Of a stretch of 64,000 nt of DNA, positions 55,677 to 63,880 are shown piece by piece (within the stretch, counting starts at the first letter, position 1; the number at the start of each line of letters is the position of its first letter). The position numbers and the translations under genes were made by a program. Source of the DNA: CBDCFL01 sp965216135 (GTDB lineage Bacteria > Pseudomonadota > Alphaproteobacteria > Rhodobacterales > Rhodobacteraceae); the NCBI GenBank assembly GCA_965216135.1, contig CBDCFL010000024.1, forward strand, positions 372,001-436,000. The letters run 5' to 3'. The notes below the pieces were generated by a model, which was not told where the DNA came from, ran no database searches, and saw nothing but the letters and a program-made list of their open reading frames with translations.

Positions 55677-56841
55677 TACCAACGGTCATTGATCAGAACC
55701 CATGCGCCCATTTGCGCATGCCGAGGGACATGATCTTCCATGGTTGGTCGATGAGGTTGTTCCAGGCTTGGCAGCACAGCGCGACGATGTCTTCGTAGGA
55801 TTTGAAGATCCGGTTCGACAACCAGTTGTCGCGCATGAATTGCCAGACATTCTCCACCGGGTTCAACTCGGGCGATCGTGGCGGCAGCGCCAGGACGGTG
55901 ATGTTGTCGGGGATCGCCAGCTTGGGCGTCAAGTGCCAACCGGCCTGATCGACGATCAGCACCGCATGGGTGCCGGGATCGACGGCGGCACTGATCTCGA
56001 TGAGGTGCGCCGCCATGGCGTCGGTGTCGCACCAGGGCATGACCAGCCCGGCGCCTTTCCCCTTCGCGGGACAGATCGCGCCGAAGATATAGGCCCATTC
56101 GGTGCGCTGGTCGCGGGGCACCCGCGGGCGCGTGCCACGTCTGGCCCATCGGCGTGTGAGCTTATTCTTCTGGCCGATGCGGGCTTCATCTTGCCACCAC
56201 AGCTCTATCTCGACGCCTTTCGGGAGCCTCGCCCGGATCTTCGCCAGTTCGGCGGGGAAGTTTTTTTTAAAAGCCTCGACGGCCAGCTCGTTTTGCGCGT
56301 AGTGGCGCGGCCGCGCCGAGATCTTGGCGAAGCCGAGCGCCTTCAACTCGCGCCCGACCGTGGTCTCGTCGAGCGAGATGGCGAACGTCTCCAAGAGCCA
56401 CCGCGCCAGGTCCTTGCGCCGCCAGCGCACGACGCCGTCCACCGCCGGGACCGGGCCGGCCTCAACAACCTCCGCCAGTGCGCGGCGGTGATCGGCGTTG
56501 AGCTTCGAGGGTGCGCCCGGTGACTTCCCATCGACCAGCCCGTCCGGTCCGCGGGCGTTGAAGCGCAGCACCCAGTCGCGAATGATCTGCAGACCGACGC
56601 CGCCGATCCGCGACGCATCCGTCCTGCTGCCACCATCGTAGACCTCGGCCAACGCCAGCAGACGACGGCTCTGGGTCGCGTCCCTGGTCCTCTTCGCGAG
56701 GCGCCGCAGTGAGACGCTGTCAAAATCGTTCCGTAAGTCGATAGGCGCTGCCATGGCGAACCTCATTGGTTCACCACATTGAGTCAGAGATCGGACCGCT
56801 TGGGAATCCCCAACGTGAGTCAGGCATTCCGCTCGGTGGTA
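55677..56841 (-). mobile_element. Second IS630-type element (1165 bp) inside the IS5 element
   Basis: The ends are TACCAACGG at 55677 and the complement of TACCACCGAG at 56841, with TTA directly repeated at 55674-55676 and 56842-56844. It interrupts the IS5 transposase between codons for PVI and PPKSN. The sequence is clearly different from the 1160-bp elements, but the terminal TACCA and target preference are shared. Confidence 0.9.
55693..56754 (-). CDS. IS630-type transposase, single frame
   Basis: This is an uninterrupted frame of 353 residues from ATG 56754 (GAGG upstream; ATG 56766 is an alternative). It has an N-terminal helix-turn-helix region (IIRDWVLRFNARGPDGLVDGKSPG) and DDE motifs LWWQDEARIGQKN, VLIVDQAGWHL and RSPELNPVENVWQFMRDN. 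The homologous slip position has eight A, so FKKNFPAE reads through without a shift. It therefore shows what the fused product of the 1160-bp elements looks like. Confidence 0.93.
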   Translation of the reverse strand: MAAPIDLRNDFDSVSLRRLAKRTRDATQSRRLLALAEVYDGGSRTDASRIGGVGLQIIRDWVLRFNARGPDGLVDGKSPGAPSKLNADHRRALAEVVEAGPVPAVDGVVRWRRKDLARWLLETFAISLDETTVGRELKALGFAKISARPRHYAQNELAVEAFKKNFPAELAKIRARLPKGVEIELWWQDEARIGQKNKLTRRWARRGTRPRVPRDQRTEWAYIFGAICPAKGKGAGLVMPWCDTDAMAAHLIEISAAVDPGTHAVLIVDQAGWHLTPKLAIPDNITVLALPPRSPELNPVENVWQFMRDNWLSNRIFKSYEDIVALCCQAWNNLIDQPWKIMSLGMRKWAHGF

Positions 56842-57162
56842 TTACCGGCTCGATCCCGGCACTGGTCAGCGCTTCGCGCAGCCAGTTCGCGTCGAAGGCA
56901 CGGTCGGCGAGAAACTGGTCGCAGGTGAGGCCCTCGATCAGTGCGGCGGTACCCCGCAGGTCATGCGCCTGACCGGGCAGAAGGCGGAAGTCGATCAGAT
57001 TGCCGAGCGCGTCCGTCAGAGCCATGATCTTTGTCGTTATCCCGCCGCGAGAGCGTCCGATGGCTTGGCTTTGAGTCCCCCTTTTGCGCCCTGACCGTGT
57101 CGGTGGACTTTGACGATACTACCGTCGATCATCGTGTATTCGAAGTCTGCATCTTCGGCTAA

Positions 57163-58322
57163 TACCAACGGCCCCCAGATTTGACTCAAGGGGATTCCCA
57201 CGAGCGGCGTGATCTGATTCAGTGGCATCAAGGCAAGGGAGGCTTTGATGGCAGTAAGGATTACGCGCAAAGACAAGTCCGCAGGCGAGCTTCGCCAGGA
57301 AGCGGCGCGGTGCCGGGATGGGAAAGCGGCGCGACGGATGTTGGCGATTGCCCTGGTTCTGGATGGGGTTGACCGCAAGACGGCGGCAGAAAACTGCGGC
57401 ATGGATCGGCAGACGCTGCGGGATTGGGCCCACCGTTACAATGCGGAGGGCGTGTCGGGCCTGTTCAACCGTCGCCCGCCGGATCCACCCTGTCTGCTGA
57501 GCGCGGCACAGAAGGAGGAGTTGGCGGAAATGGTTCGGGCGGGTCCCGACCCCGAAACCGATGGGGTTGTGCGCTGGCGGCGCATTGATCTGAAACGCAA
57601 GATCGAAGAGCGCTTCGGCGTCACCATGCATGAGCGAACTGTTGGCAAACAATTGGCAAGCCTGGGCTTTCGGCGTCTGTCGGCGCGCCCGCAGCATCCG
57701 AAATCCGACCCGGATGCACAGGAGGCTTTTAAAAAAACTTCGCCGCAGAGGTAGAAGCAGCCTTGCCGGAAACAGCCCGCAGCAAGCCCCTGGAGATATG
57801 GTTTCAGGATGAAGCGCGGGTTGGCCAGCAGGGCACGCTCACCCGTATCTGGGCCGAGCGTGGAACACGCCCCCGTGCCCCGCGCGACACCCGCTATATC
57901 TGGAGCTACATTTTCGGCACCGTCTGCCCGGAACGGGCTGAAGCGGCCGCTCTGATCATGCCACATGCCGACACACAGGCCATGAGCGCGCATCTCGCCG
58001 AGATCGCTAAAACCGTCGCATCGGGCGCACATGCCCTTCTCATTCTGGATGGCGCTGGCTGGCACGGTTCGGCAGAGCTGGAGGTACCCGACAACATCAC
58101 CCTGCTCAAACTCCCGCCCTATTCCCCTGAACTCAACCCGATGGAAAATGTGTGGGCTTATCTGCGTGCCAACAAGCTCGCCATATCCGTCTTCGACAAT
58201 TATGAGCAGATCGTCGACAGGTGTTGCGAAGCATGGAACTTCTTTGCAAACGACAAAACCGCAATCACGTCAATCACTACCAGACAATGGGCCAAAACGG
58301 TCAACGACTAGGGCCGTTGGTA
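57163..58322 (+). mobile_element. IS630-type insertion sequence, copy 3 (inside IS5 element)
   Basis: This 1160-bp element is in the opposite orientation to copies 1 and 2 and is flanked by TAA (57160-57162 and 58323-58325). Both ends have the intact TACCAACGGCCC repeat. It sits between codons for FRVL and AEDAD of the IS5 transposase. Confidence 0.95.
57248..58311 (+). CDS. IS630-type transposase, two frames joined by -1 shift (copy 3)
   Basis: The frame from ATG 57248 (after GGGAGG) ends at 57754. The seven-A run at 57731-57737 permits a -1 shift into the frame ending at 58311, giving about 354 residues. It has the same helix-turn-helix and DDE motifs as copies 1 and 2. It shares Ile and Thr variants with copy 2 and the SARPQHP variant with copy 1. 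With both ends intact, this copy looks fully competent. Confidence 0.92.
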
Positions 58323-58643
58323 TAATACCCTGAACATACGATAGAAAGCGTCGGCCCTCACCCACCTTCGGAAGCGCTTGAACACGCTGTTCCAGCGCCC
58401 GAACTCTTCCGGCAGGTCGCGCCAGGGGCATCCGGTCCGCGAGATCCAGAGAACTGCCTCGACAAACCGGCGCGGGTCAGGGCCGGTGCGACCGGGGTCG
58501 CATTCCCGGCCAAGGCAGTGCGGTGCGATGACAGCCCATTGGGCGTCGGTCAGAACTGTGCGGATCAAGGCTGCTCTCCTCTGTTTGCAACCTTGAATCA
58601 GTCATCAGCCGATTTGGGAATCCCTAAACGTCAACAAGCCCTA

Positions 58644-58825
58644 GAGAGGCTGACTTCATCGGCCCTTCCGGTCGTTGGTCGAGGGGATGTGATGCTGCGC
58701 CGCGGCGAGTCGAAGCGGTCATCGATGCGACACGCAGCAATCCACGTGGCTAAATGGCAGCCCCGTTTGCTGCGGGTGCGAATGCCTTCGCGTTTGGGCC
58801 TTGGGCTAGTGCGAAAAGCGGAGAG
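58644..58825 (+). pseudogene. Unidentified gene remnants next to the IS5 element
   Basis: A plus-strand frame from the element edge reads EADFIGPSGRWSRGC, then RVEAVIDATRSNPRG and a stop at about 58751. It looks like the 3' end of a gene cut by the insertion. An ATG immediately after (TAAATGG) opens MAAPFAAGANAFAFGPWASA and stops after 25 codons near 58829. I recognise neither. The arrangement suggests an old operon truncated on both sides. Confidence 0.35.
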
Positions 58826-58849
58826 CAGTAGTTCGTGGTTCGCGCTGCG

Positions 58850-59145
58850 AGGTTGATCGGCACAACCTCGTCGGCCAGCACGGTTTCGGCAATGCGGCGG
58901 ACGGAGCCGTTTTCCATCAGATCGCCAAAGTAGGAGTCGTATTCAAACATCATCTGCAACTGCTTCAGGCTCGATTTGTCAGCCTTGTCTTCGTAGTAGA
59001 CCTGCGAATCCGGCATGGTCGGCACGACATTGCGGATGAAACGCGCGATCTCGCGGTTCAGGGCGTCCATTTCGGCGGTGCCGTAAAGCGGGTTCACGCA
59101 GACATATCCGTCGCGCCCGAAATCCTGCAAAAGCGTATCGGTCAT
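58850..59145 (-). pseudogene. Phytanoyl-CoA dioxygenase (PhyH) family, 5' fragment
   Basis: From ATG 59145 the frame reads MTDTLLQDFGRDGYVCVNPL, then EMDALNREIARFIRNVVP, KADKSSLKQLQMMFEYDSYF and RRIAETVLADEVVPIN, the N-terminal third of a PhyH-type Fe(II)/2-oxoglutarate oxygenase. After about residue 99 the similarity ends abruptly and the frame runs on as low-complexity sequence to a stop at 58750. The HxD...H iron site is missing, so the gene is dead. Its start overlaps the stop of another fragment (ATGA). Confidence 0.75.
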
Positions 59146-59300
59146 TCCCATCCCTCCACAATCCCACGATCGCCCGGCACCACGCCAAGGCTCTGCCGCA
59201 GGCTGTCGCATTCAGCGGCGAATGCAGCCAGTTGGTCGCGCAACTCACCGTATTCGGGCGGCAGTGGCGGCAGGCCGACGCAGGCGTGACGCAGACCAGC
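59142..59300 (-). pseudogene. 3' remnant of an unidentified gene upstream of phyH
   Basis: The minus strand reads KAGLRHACVGLPPLPPEYGE, then LRDQLAAFAAECDSLRQSLG and VVPGDRGIVEGWE, and a stop that overlaps the phyH ATG. This looks like the last 50 or so codons of a gene co-transcribed with phyH. It ends sharply where sulfatase-like sequence on the other strand begins near 59300. I do not recognise the family. Confidence 0.4.
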
Positions 59301-59776
59301 CTTTTTTTCAGAGGATCTCGTTCAACGGTCCACATCCGCCGTTCATGATCCCCGAACCCTATTTCAGCATGTACGATCCGGCCGACGTTGTTGAACCGTC
59401 CAATTTCGGCCCTATCGCGCCGACGCTGGCGGCCCTGTGCGGCCTGCCGGAAGATAATTGGGCCGGTCGCGATCTGATGGCCGGCGATCTGGGCAAGGTG
59501 GACTAGCCTGCCGTATATGGCACGCACACGCCATTAGGCGACTGGATGCAGGTCACGACTGGCGGATGGTATTTCAAGGCAGGCTGAAATATATCTGGCA
59601 TCGAGCGAAGGGTGAAGAATTGTTCGACCTGGCAGCGATCCGGGGGAGTGCCGAAATTTGGCATTCGATGATCCCAGGAAACTGGCGGAACCGCGCGATC
59701 ATCTGTCTGCGTTTCTCACCGGCACCAGTGATCCCCTTCTGAGCGAATGGTGCCAGCACCTTGAGGCGAACAGATG
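59299..59776 (+). pseudogene. Sulfatase remnant, truncated and frameshifted
   Basis: Pieces of an arylsulfatase-type protein occur in order but in more than one frame. FFQRISFNGPHPPFMIPEPY and FSMYDPADVVEPSNFG come first, then PIAPTLAALCGLPEDNWAGR and DLMAGDLGKVD with a stop at 59506. Next come DWRMVFQGRLKYIWHRAKGE and ELFDLAA, and finally KLAEPRDHLSAFLTGTSDPL ending at the TGA at 59774-59776. The N-terminal half with the formylglycine site (CxPxR) is absent. Confidence 0.65.
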
Positions 59777-60159
59777 AGCCAGATAGACTAGGTTGACCCA
59801 AATCTTCTGCCGCAGTTGGACGAATTTGGTCCGCCAATTCCCGTTTCGCGCCCAAACATTGCCGCGCTGAGGGCGCGGTCCGCGGAATACCTGCCCGCTC
59901 GGCTGGCTTTCGGCTCAACCAAGCCCGAGAAAATGGTAATTGATACTCAGGATGGCTCGCTGGACCTGTTCGTTTTCAGGCACGGTAAAGCTCGCGCGCC
60001 ACGGCCCTGCCTGCTCTGGCTGCACGGTGGCGGTTATTTCATGGGCAGCGCGAACGATAAGTGGTTCGGCCCGCTGTTTGCTGAGCGGAGCGGATGCACG
60101 GTGGTATCGGTCGAGTACCGCGTCGCCCCTGAACATCCGTTTCCGGCGGGACTGGAGAC
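59774..60159 (+). pseudogene. Alpha/beta hydrolase (HSL type), stop at codon 6 and 3' truncated
   Basis: ATG 59774 overlaps the preceding TGA. The sixth codon is TAG, after which the frame continues VDPNLLPQLDEFGPPIPVSR, LDLFVFRHGKARAPRPC, LLWLHGGGYFMGSANDKW (oxyanion-hole HGGGY) and VVSVEYRVAPEHPFPAGLE. It breaks off at about 60157, before the GDSAGG nucleophile and the Asp/His of the catalytic triad. It can only be a remnant. Confidence 0.75.
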
Positions 60160-61089
60160 TTTAGCGCCTTTGGGATCTCGATCAACGCAGGCGGGGTAGA
60201 TTACCCGGCCACAACCGGCTCGGACACGCCGCTGGCCAATGTCACCGGTCTTGCGCGTTATATGGTCCGTGGCTGTAATGGCGATGCTATCGCCGTTGCC
60301 GGGGATCCGTCAGAGATCGCGGTGATCAGCCGTGGCCTCTGTGCGTTCACCACGAAGGTCACCAATGCGACCGCTGCGGGTTATGCGGCAGCAATCGTCA
60401 TGAACGATGCGGCGCGCTGTGAAGCCAGCGTTTCGATGCTGGTCGTGGGCACTATTCCTGCCTTCTTTGTGCCGCGTCCGTCTGGGCTGGAAATTCTTGG
60501 TCGCACACAAGATGGCGGCTGTGATGACTCGACCCTGACCGAAGGCGATACCGGACAGGTCGCGACCGCCGGCGCTGTGTTTGATGGCTGGGGCTACTTC
60601 CACGTCATCAACAACGACCCGGCAGGCGTAACAGTGCCTGGCACGCTGACCACCAAGGCTGGCAGCACGACGGTCGGCTACCTCGGTCATATCGGTTACT
60701 ACGCGCCCGAAGAGGCCGCCTATCCGACCAAAGCGTTCGGGTTTGGCGATCTGACCATGCACAATGTCGAAGTTGATCCGCTGAACCGGAACCAGTCATA
60801 TGTCTCGTGGTATTCAGCCGGAATGCGGGCGCTTGAATATCGTCCGGGCCACTTCCGCTCCAACGCGAATGGCGAAGGCAGTTATTCGTGGAACGTGCAC
60901 GAAGTTGGCCGCTGGATCGATCCGCAGGGATCTAACTTCTGGGGCGTGACCGTGACCAATATCGGTGGCCAACAATATATCCTGGCGTCAGACCGCAATA
61001 CCGGCCTGCACATTTTCACCTGGGAATGTGAAGGCCGGCAGTCGGGCAATAACGCGCTCTACTGCGATCCGACCTTTAACCAGCCGTAA
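60157..61089 (+). pseudogene. PA-domain / LVIVD-type secreted protein, 3' part
   Basis: The frame starts at the junction with the hydrolase fragment and reads DFSAFGISINAGGVDYPATT. A protease-associated (PA) domain follows (IAVISRGLCAFTTKVTNATAAGYAAAIVMNDA), then VFDGWGYFHVINNDPAGVT and HNVEVDPLNRNQSYVSWYSAGMRALEYRPG, which resembles LVIVD beta-propeller repeats, and DRNTGLHIFTWEC near the end. About 310 residues remain; no signal peptide or start codon is left. An internal ATG at 60262 gives 275 residues, but expression is doubtful. Confidence 0.65.
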
Positions 61090-61110
61090 GGTCGGCACGA
61101 AAAGCAAAAG

Positions 61111-61137
61111 GATGGCCCGGATGTAGTCCGGGCCATC
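61111..61137. terminator. Strong hairpin downstream of the PA-domain gene
   Basis: GATGGCCCGGA pairs perfectly with TCCGGGCCATC around TGTAG, 21 bp after the stop at 61089. A T-rich stretch follows the stem on the minus strand (CTTTTGCTTTT), so termination would be best for leftward transcripts. On the plus strand the A-rich side precedes the stem. The remaining sequence to 61393 shows no gene; it should hold the gal promoter. Confidence 0.6.
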
Positions 61138-61393
61138 GGACACGCCAGTGATATGACCGATCGTTTGAGCAAAGCCGTCGGCAATCCTGCGATAACCAAA
61201 ATCGATTGTTAACGCTACCATCAGTAAAATCATAGGCTTAATGCCGTGCCAGACGCCCAGACGCGCCCAATACCGCCACGCGCCCAGATAAACGTCATCA
61301 GCGCAAATCCCCGCTCGCGACGGCGATGTTTTCGTTAGAAATGCTGCGCGCGATGGGCGATAGTGCCGAAACGGATAGAAATCGGAGGTTTCC

Positions 61394-62131
61394 TTGGCAG
61401 ACATCAAAACAGCCCTGGTCATCTCAGCCCATTCCGCCGATTTCGTCTGGCGCTGCGGCGGCGCGATCGCGCTGCACCAATCGTTCGGCTATCAGGTCAC
61501 GGTGGTGTGCCTGTCTTTTGGCGAACGCGGCGAGAGCGCGAAATTGTGGAAGCAGGAAGGCATGACGCTGGACCGCGTCAAATCCGAGCGGCGGGCCGAG
61601 GCCGAAGCCGCCACCGCCGCGCTGGGTGCCCACGACATTCAGTTCTTTGACGTGGGCGACTACCCGCTCGATCTGGGCCGCGGCACTCAGGAACGCATGG
61701 TCGATGTCGTCCGCGCGGTTCAGCCCAAATGGATGATGAGCCATTCAAAATGGGATCCCTATAACACCGACCACATGAACACGACGCAGTTTGCGCTTGA
61801 GACCCGCATGATCGCCCAGGCCTGGGGCCATAATCCGGGACAAAAGGTTCTGGGCGCGCCGCAGCTCTATCTCTTCGAGCCGCATCAGAGCGAGCAGATG
61901 GAATGGAAGCCCAACGTCTTTCTCGACATCACGCCGGTCTGGGACCAAAAGCGCGCCGCAATTGAATGTATGAAGGGTCAGGAACACCTCTGGGATTACT
62001 ACACCAACGTCGCCGAGAACCGCGGCAACCATTTTCGGCGCAATTCCGGCGGGCAGGCCGGTGGCCGGGCCGCACGCTATGCGGAAGGATTTCAGGCGGT
62101 TTTCCCGCAGACGGTGGATGAGCTGACATGA
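61394..62131 (+). CDS. galB: 4-oxalomesaconate hydratase GalB-like (PIG-L family)
   Basis: This 245-residue PIG-L/LmbE-fold protein has the zinc-site region ALVISAHSADFVWRCGGAIA, in which the usual AHPDD is AHSAD, then LSFGERGESAKLW and MSHSKWDPYNTDHMNTT. It matches GalB, the zinc hydratase of the gallate pathway, rather than a deacetylase. The start is TTG 61394 with GGAGG 5 bp upstream. The next two genes encode the following pathway steps (aldolase and tautomerase), supporting the assignment. The stop overlaps the aldolase start (ATGA). Confidence 0.88.
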   Translation: MADIKTALVISAHSADFVWRCGGAIALHQSFGYQVTVVCLSFGERGESAKLWKQEGMTLDRVKSERRAEAEAATAALGAHDIQFFDVGDYPLDLGRGTQERMVDVVRAVQPKWMMSHSKWDPYNTDHMNTTQFALETRMIAQAWGHNPGQKVLGAPQLYLFEPHQSEQMEWKPNVFLDITPVWDQKRAAIECMKGQEHLWDYYTNVAENRGNHFRRNSGGQAGGRAARYAEGFQAVFPQTVDELT

Positions 62132-62820
62132 GCATCCGGTTTGGCACCCAGGGCGTCGTCGTCCGCAACATCGCGCGCGCAGATACCAGCGTGATCGAGC
62201 GGCTGGGCCGCGCAGGCGTTGCAGGCGTGCATGAAGCCCAGGGGCGAACCGGGCTGATGTCGCCCAGGATGCGCCCGATCCAAGCGGGCCTGAGCCTCGC
62301 AGGCAGTGCAGTGACCATCTCGCTGCCGCCCGGCGACAACTGGATGATCCATGTGGCGATCGAACAACTTCAGGACGGCGACATCATGGTGGCCGCACCA
62401 ATCAGCCCATGTAACATGGGCTATTTCGGCGATCTCCTGGCAACCTCGGCGATGGCCCACGGCTGCCGCGCGTTGGTGATCGACGCAGGCGTGCGCGATA
62501 CCGCCGATCTCAGGGCCATGGGCTTTGGCATCTGGTCGTCGGCGGTCTGGGCCGAGGGCACGGTCAAAGAGACGCTTGGCTCGGTCAACGTGGCGATCAT
62601 GTGCGCTGGCGCTCCGGTTCATCCCGGAGATGTCGTGGTCGCCGATGACGACGGTGTGTGCATCGTGCCGCGCGACCAAGCCCAAGCGGTCGCTGAGGCC
62701 ACCGAGAAACGCCTCGACGCAGAGGTGATCAAGCGTCAGCGCCTTGCCGCGGGCGAATTGGGCCTGGATATGTATGACATGCGTCAGCGCCTGGCCGACA
62801 AGGGTCTGAAATATGTCTGA
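62128..62820 (+). CDS. ligK: 4-carboxy-4-hydroxy-2-oxoadipate aldolase (RraA-like)
   Basis: This 230-residue RraA-fold class II aldolase (LigK/GalC) splits 4-carboxy-4-hydroxy-2-oxoadipate to pyruvate and oxaloacetate. It has AGVAGVHEAQGRTGLMSPRMRPIQAG, PGDNWMIHVAIEQLQDGDIMVA, FGDLLATSAMAHGCRALVIDAGVRDTADLRAMGF (substrate and Mg site) and VHPGDVVVADDDGVCIVPR. The length is typical. It overlaps both neighbours by 4-8 bp, so the three gal genes are translated together. Confidence 0.93.
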   Translation: MSIRFGTQGVVVRNIARADTSVIERLGRAGVAGVHEAQGRTGLMSPRMRPIQAGLSLAGSAVTISLPPGDNWMIHVAIEQLQDGDIMVAAPISPCNMGYFGDLLATSAMAHGCRALVIDAGVRDTADLRAMGFGIWSSAVWAEGTVKETLGSVNVAIMCAGAPVHPGDVVVADDDGVCIVPRDQAQAVAEATEKRLDAEVIKRQRLAAGELGLDMYDMRQRLADKGLKYV

Positions 62821-63880
62821 CGGCATCGCTTGCATGTGGATGCGTGGCGGCACGTCCAAGGGTGGCTATTTCCTGGCCAGTGATCTGCCTGCCGATCCCG
62901 CCGCCCGCGATGCGGCCTTGCTGGGCATCATGGGCTCGCCCGATGCGCGCCAGATCGACGGCATGGGCGGCGGCGATCCGCTGACCTCCAAGGTCGCCGT
63001 TGTCAAAAAGTCGGACCGTCCCGGCGTCGATGTCGATTATCTGTTCCTGCAGGTCTTCGTTGATCAGCCGATTGTCACCGACGCGCAGAATTGCGGCAAT
63101 ATCCTTGTCGGCGTCGGGCCGTTTGCCATCGAACGCGGACTTGTGCCGGCACAGCCCGATGAAACGCATGTGACCATCTACATGGAAAATACCGGCCAGA
63201 TCGCCGAGCTTCGGGTCTCAACGCCCGGCGGCAAGGTCGCCTATTCCGGTGTCGCCCGCATCGGCGGTGTGCCCGGAACCGCAGCGCCGATCCCGGTTGA
63301 GTTTCGCGACACCGCCGGGTCAAGCTGTGGTGCCCTGCTGCCGACGGGCCATGCCAGCGACCGAATTGACGGAACCCAAGTGACGCTGATCGACAACGGC
63401 ATGCCGTGCGTGGTTTTGCGCGCCAGCGACTTGGGCGTCACCGGCACCGAACTGCCAGAAGAATTAGAGGCCAACGAAATATTGCGTGCGCGGCTCGAAA
63501 CGCTGCGCCTCGCCGCAGGCAAGTTGATGAACCTCGGCGACGTATCACAGAAATCTGTGCCGAAGCTGACGATGGTCAGCCCGCCCAAAGACGCCGGCAC
63601 AATATCGACGCGGACGTTTATCCCGCACCAATGCCACAAGGCCATCGGCGTTTTGGGTGCCATCAGCGTGGCCACCGCCTGCCTAATTGAGGGCAGCACG
63701 GCGTTTGAGTTGGCAACACCCGGCATCGGGAAAAAACGCGCGCTGACCATCGAGCATCCGAGCGGCGAGATGACGATCATCGTGACGCTGGACGACCAAG
63801 GCGCGGTTGCAAGTGCGGCTGTGGTTCGCACCGCGCGCAAGCTGATGGACGGGCTGGTCTTTCCGGCGGTTGAAACATGA
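62813..63880 (+). CDS. galD: 4-oxalomesaconate tautomerase (PrpF family)
   Basis: This 355-residue PrpF/GalD-type isomerase starts MSDGIACMWMRGGTSKGGYF and has DARQIDGMGGGDPLTSKVAVV, DAQNCGNILVGVGPFAI, with the catalytic Cys, IDNGMPCVVLRASDLG and HQCHKAIGVLGAISVATACL. GalD converts the keto and enol forms of 4-oxalomesaconate in gallate degradation. It overlaps ligK by 8 bp. No gallate dioxygenase (galA/desB) or ligAB is seen in the window; it may lie outside. Confidence 0.92.
   Translation: MSDGIACMWMRGGTSKGGYFLASDLPADPAARDAALLGIMGSPDARQIDGMGGGDPLTSKVAVVKKSDRPGVDVDYLFLQVFVDQPIVTDAQNCGNILVGVGPFAIERGLVPAQPDETHVTIYMENTGQIAELRVSTPGGKVAYSGVARIGGVPGTAAPIPVEFRDTAGSSCGALLPTGHASDRIDGTQVTLIDNGMPCVVLRASDLGVTGTELPEELEANEILRARLETLRLAAGKLMNLGDVSQKSVPKLTMVSPPKDAGTISTRTFIPHQCHKAIGVLGAISVATACLIEGSTAFELATPGIGKKRALTIEHPSGEMTIIVTLDDQGAVASAAVVRTARKLMDGLVFPAVET

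Larger units (their letters stand above)
55486..58568 (-). pseudogene. IS5-family transposase in three pieces
   Basis: The N-terminal piece (58568-58326) reads MIRTVLTDAQWAVIAPHCLG, then GCPWRDLPEEFGRWNSVFKRFRRW, and stops at FRVL. The middle piece (57162-56842) continues AEDADFEYTMIDGSIVKVHRHGQGAKGG with the first catalytic Asp. It needs a -1 shift after GGLKA, as in IS427-group elements, then gives MALTDALGNLIDFRLLPGQAHD and FLADRAFDANWLREAL (second Asp) and stops at EPVIP. The C-terminal piece (55676-55486) reads PKSNRRFPAEFDRHTYKWRH and VENFFGKLKEYRGIAMR, carrying the catalytic Glu. Joined at the insertion sites the three match without gaps, so the transposase was intact before the insertions. 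Confidence 0.9.
55471..58643 (-). mobile_element. IS5-family (IS427-like) element interrupted by two IS630-type elements
   Basis: The ends are related inverted repeats containing TGTTGACGTT (left about 55477, right its complement at about 58626), bounded by CTAG at 55469-55472 and 58641-58644. The element's own sequence is in three blocks: 55471-55676, 56842-57162 and 58326-58643. The 1165-bp and 1160-bp IS630-type elements lie between the blocks. Removing them leaves a typical IS5-size element of about 0.84 kb. Confidence 0.85.

Noticed and set aside
58308..58568. Independent 86-residue transposase gene
   Set aside because: It is the 5' piece of the IS5 transposase; the other two pieces lie at 56842-57162 and 55486-55676 and join in order.
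60988..61422. 144-residue minus-strand frame with a membrane-protein-like stretch
   Set aside because: It overlaps the PA-domain gene and the strong hairpin, has no ribosome site or recognisable family, and its hydrophobic look comes from T-rich sequence beside the hairpin.
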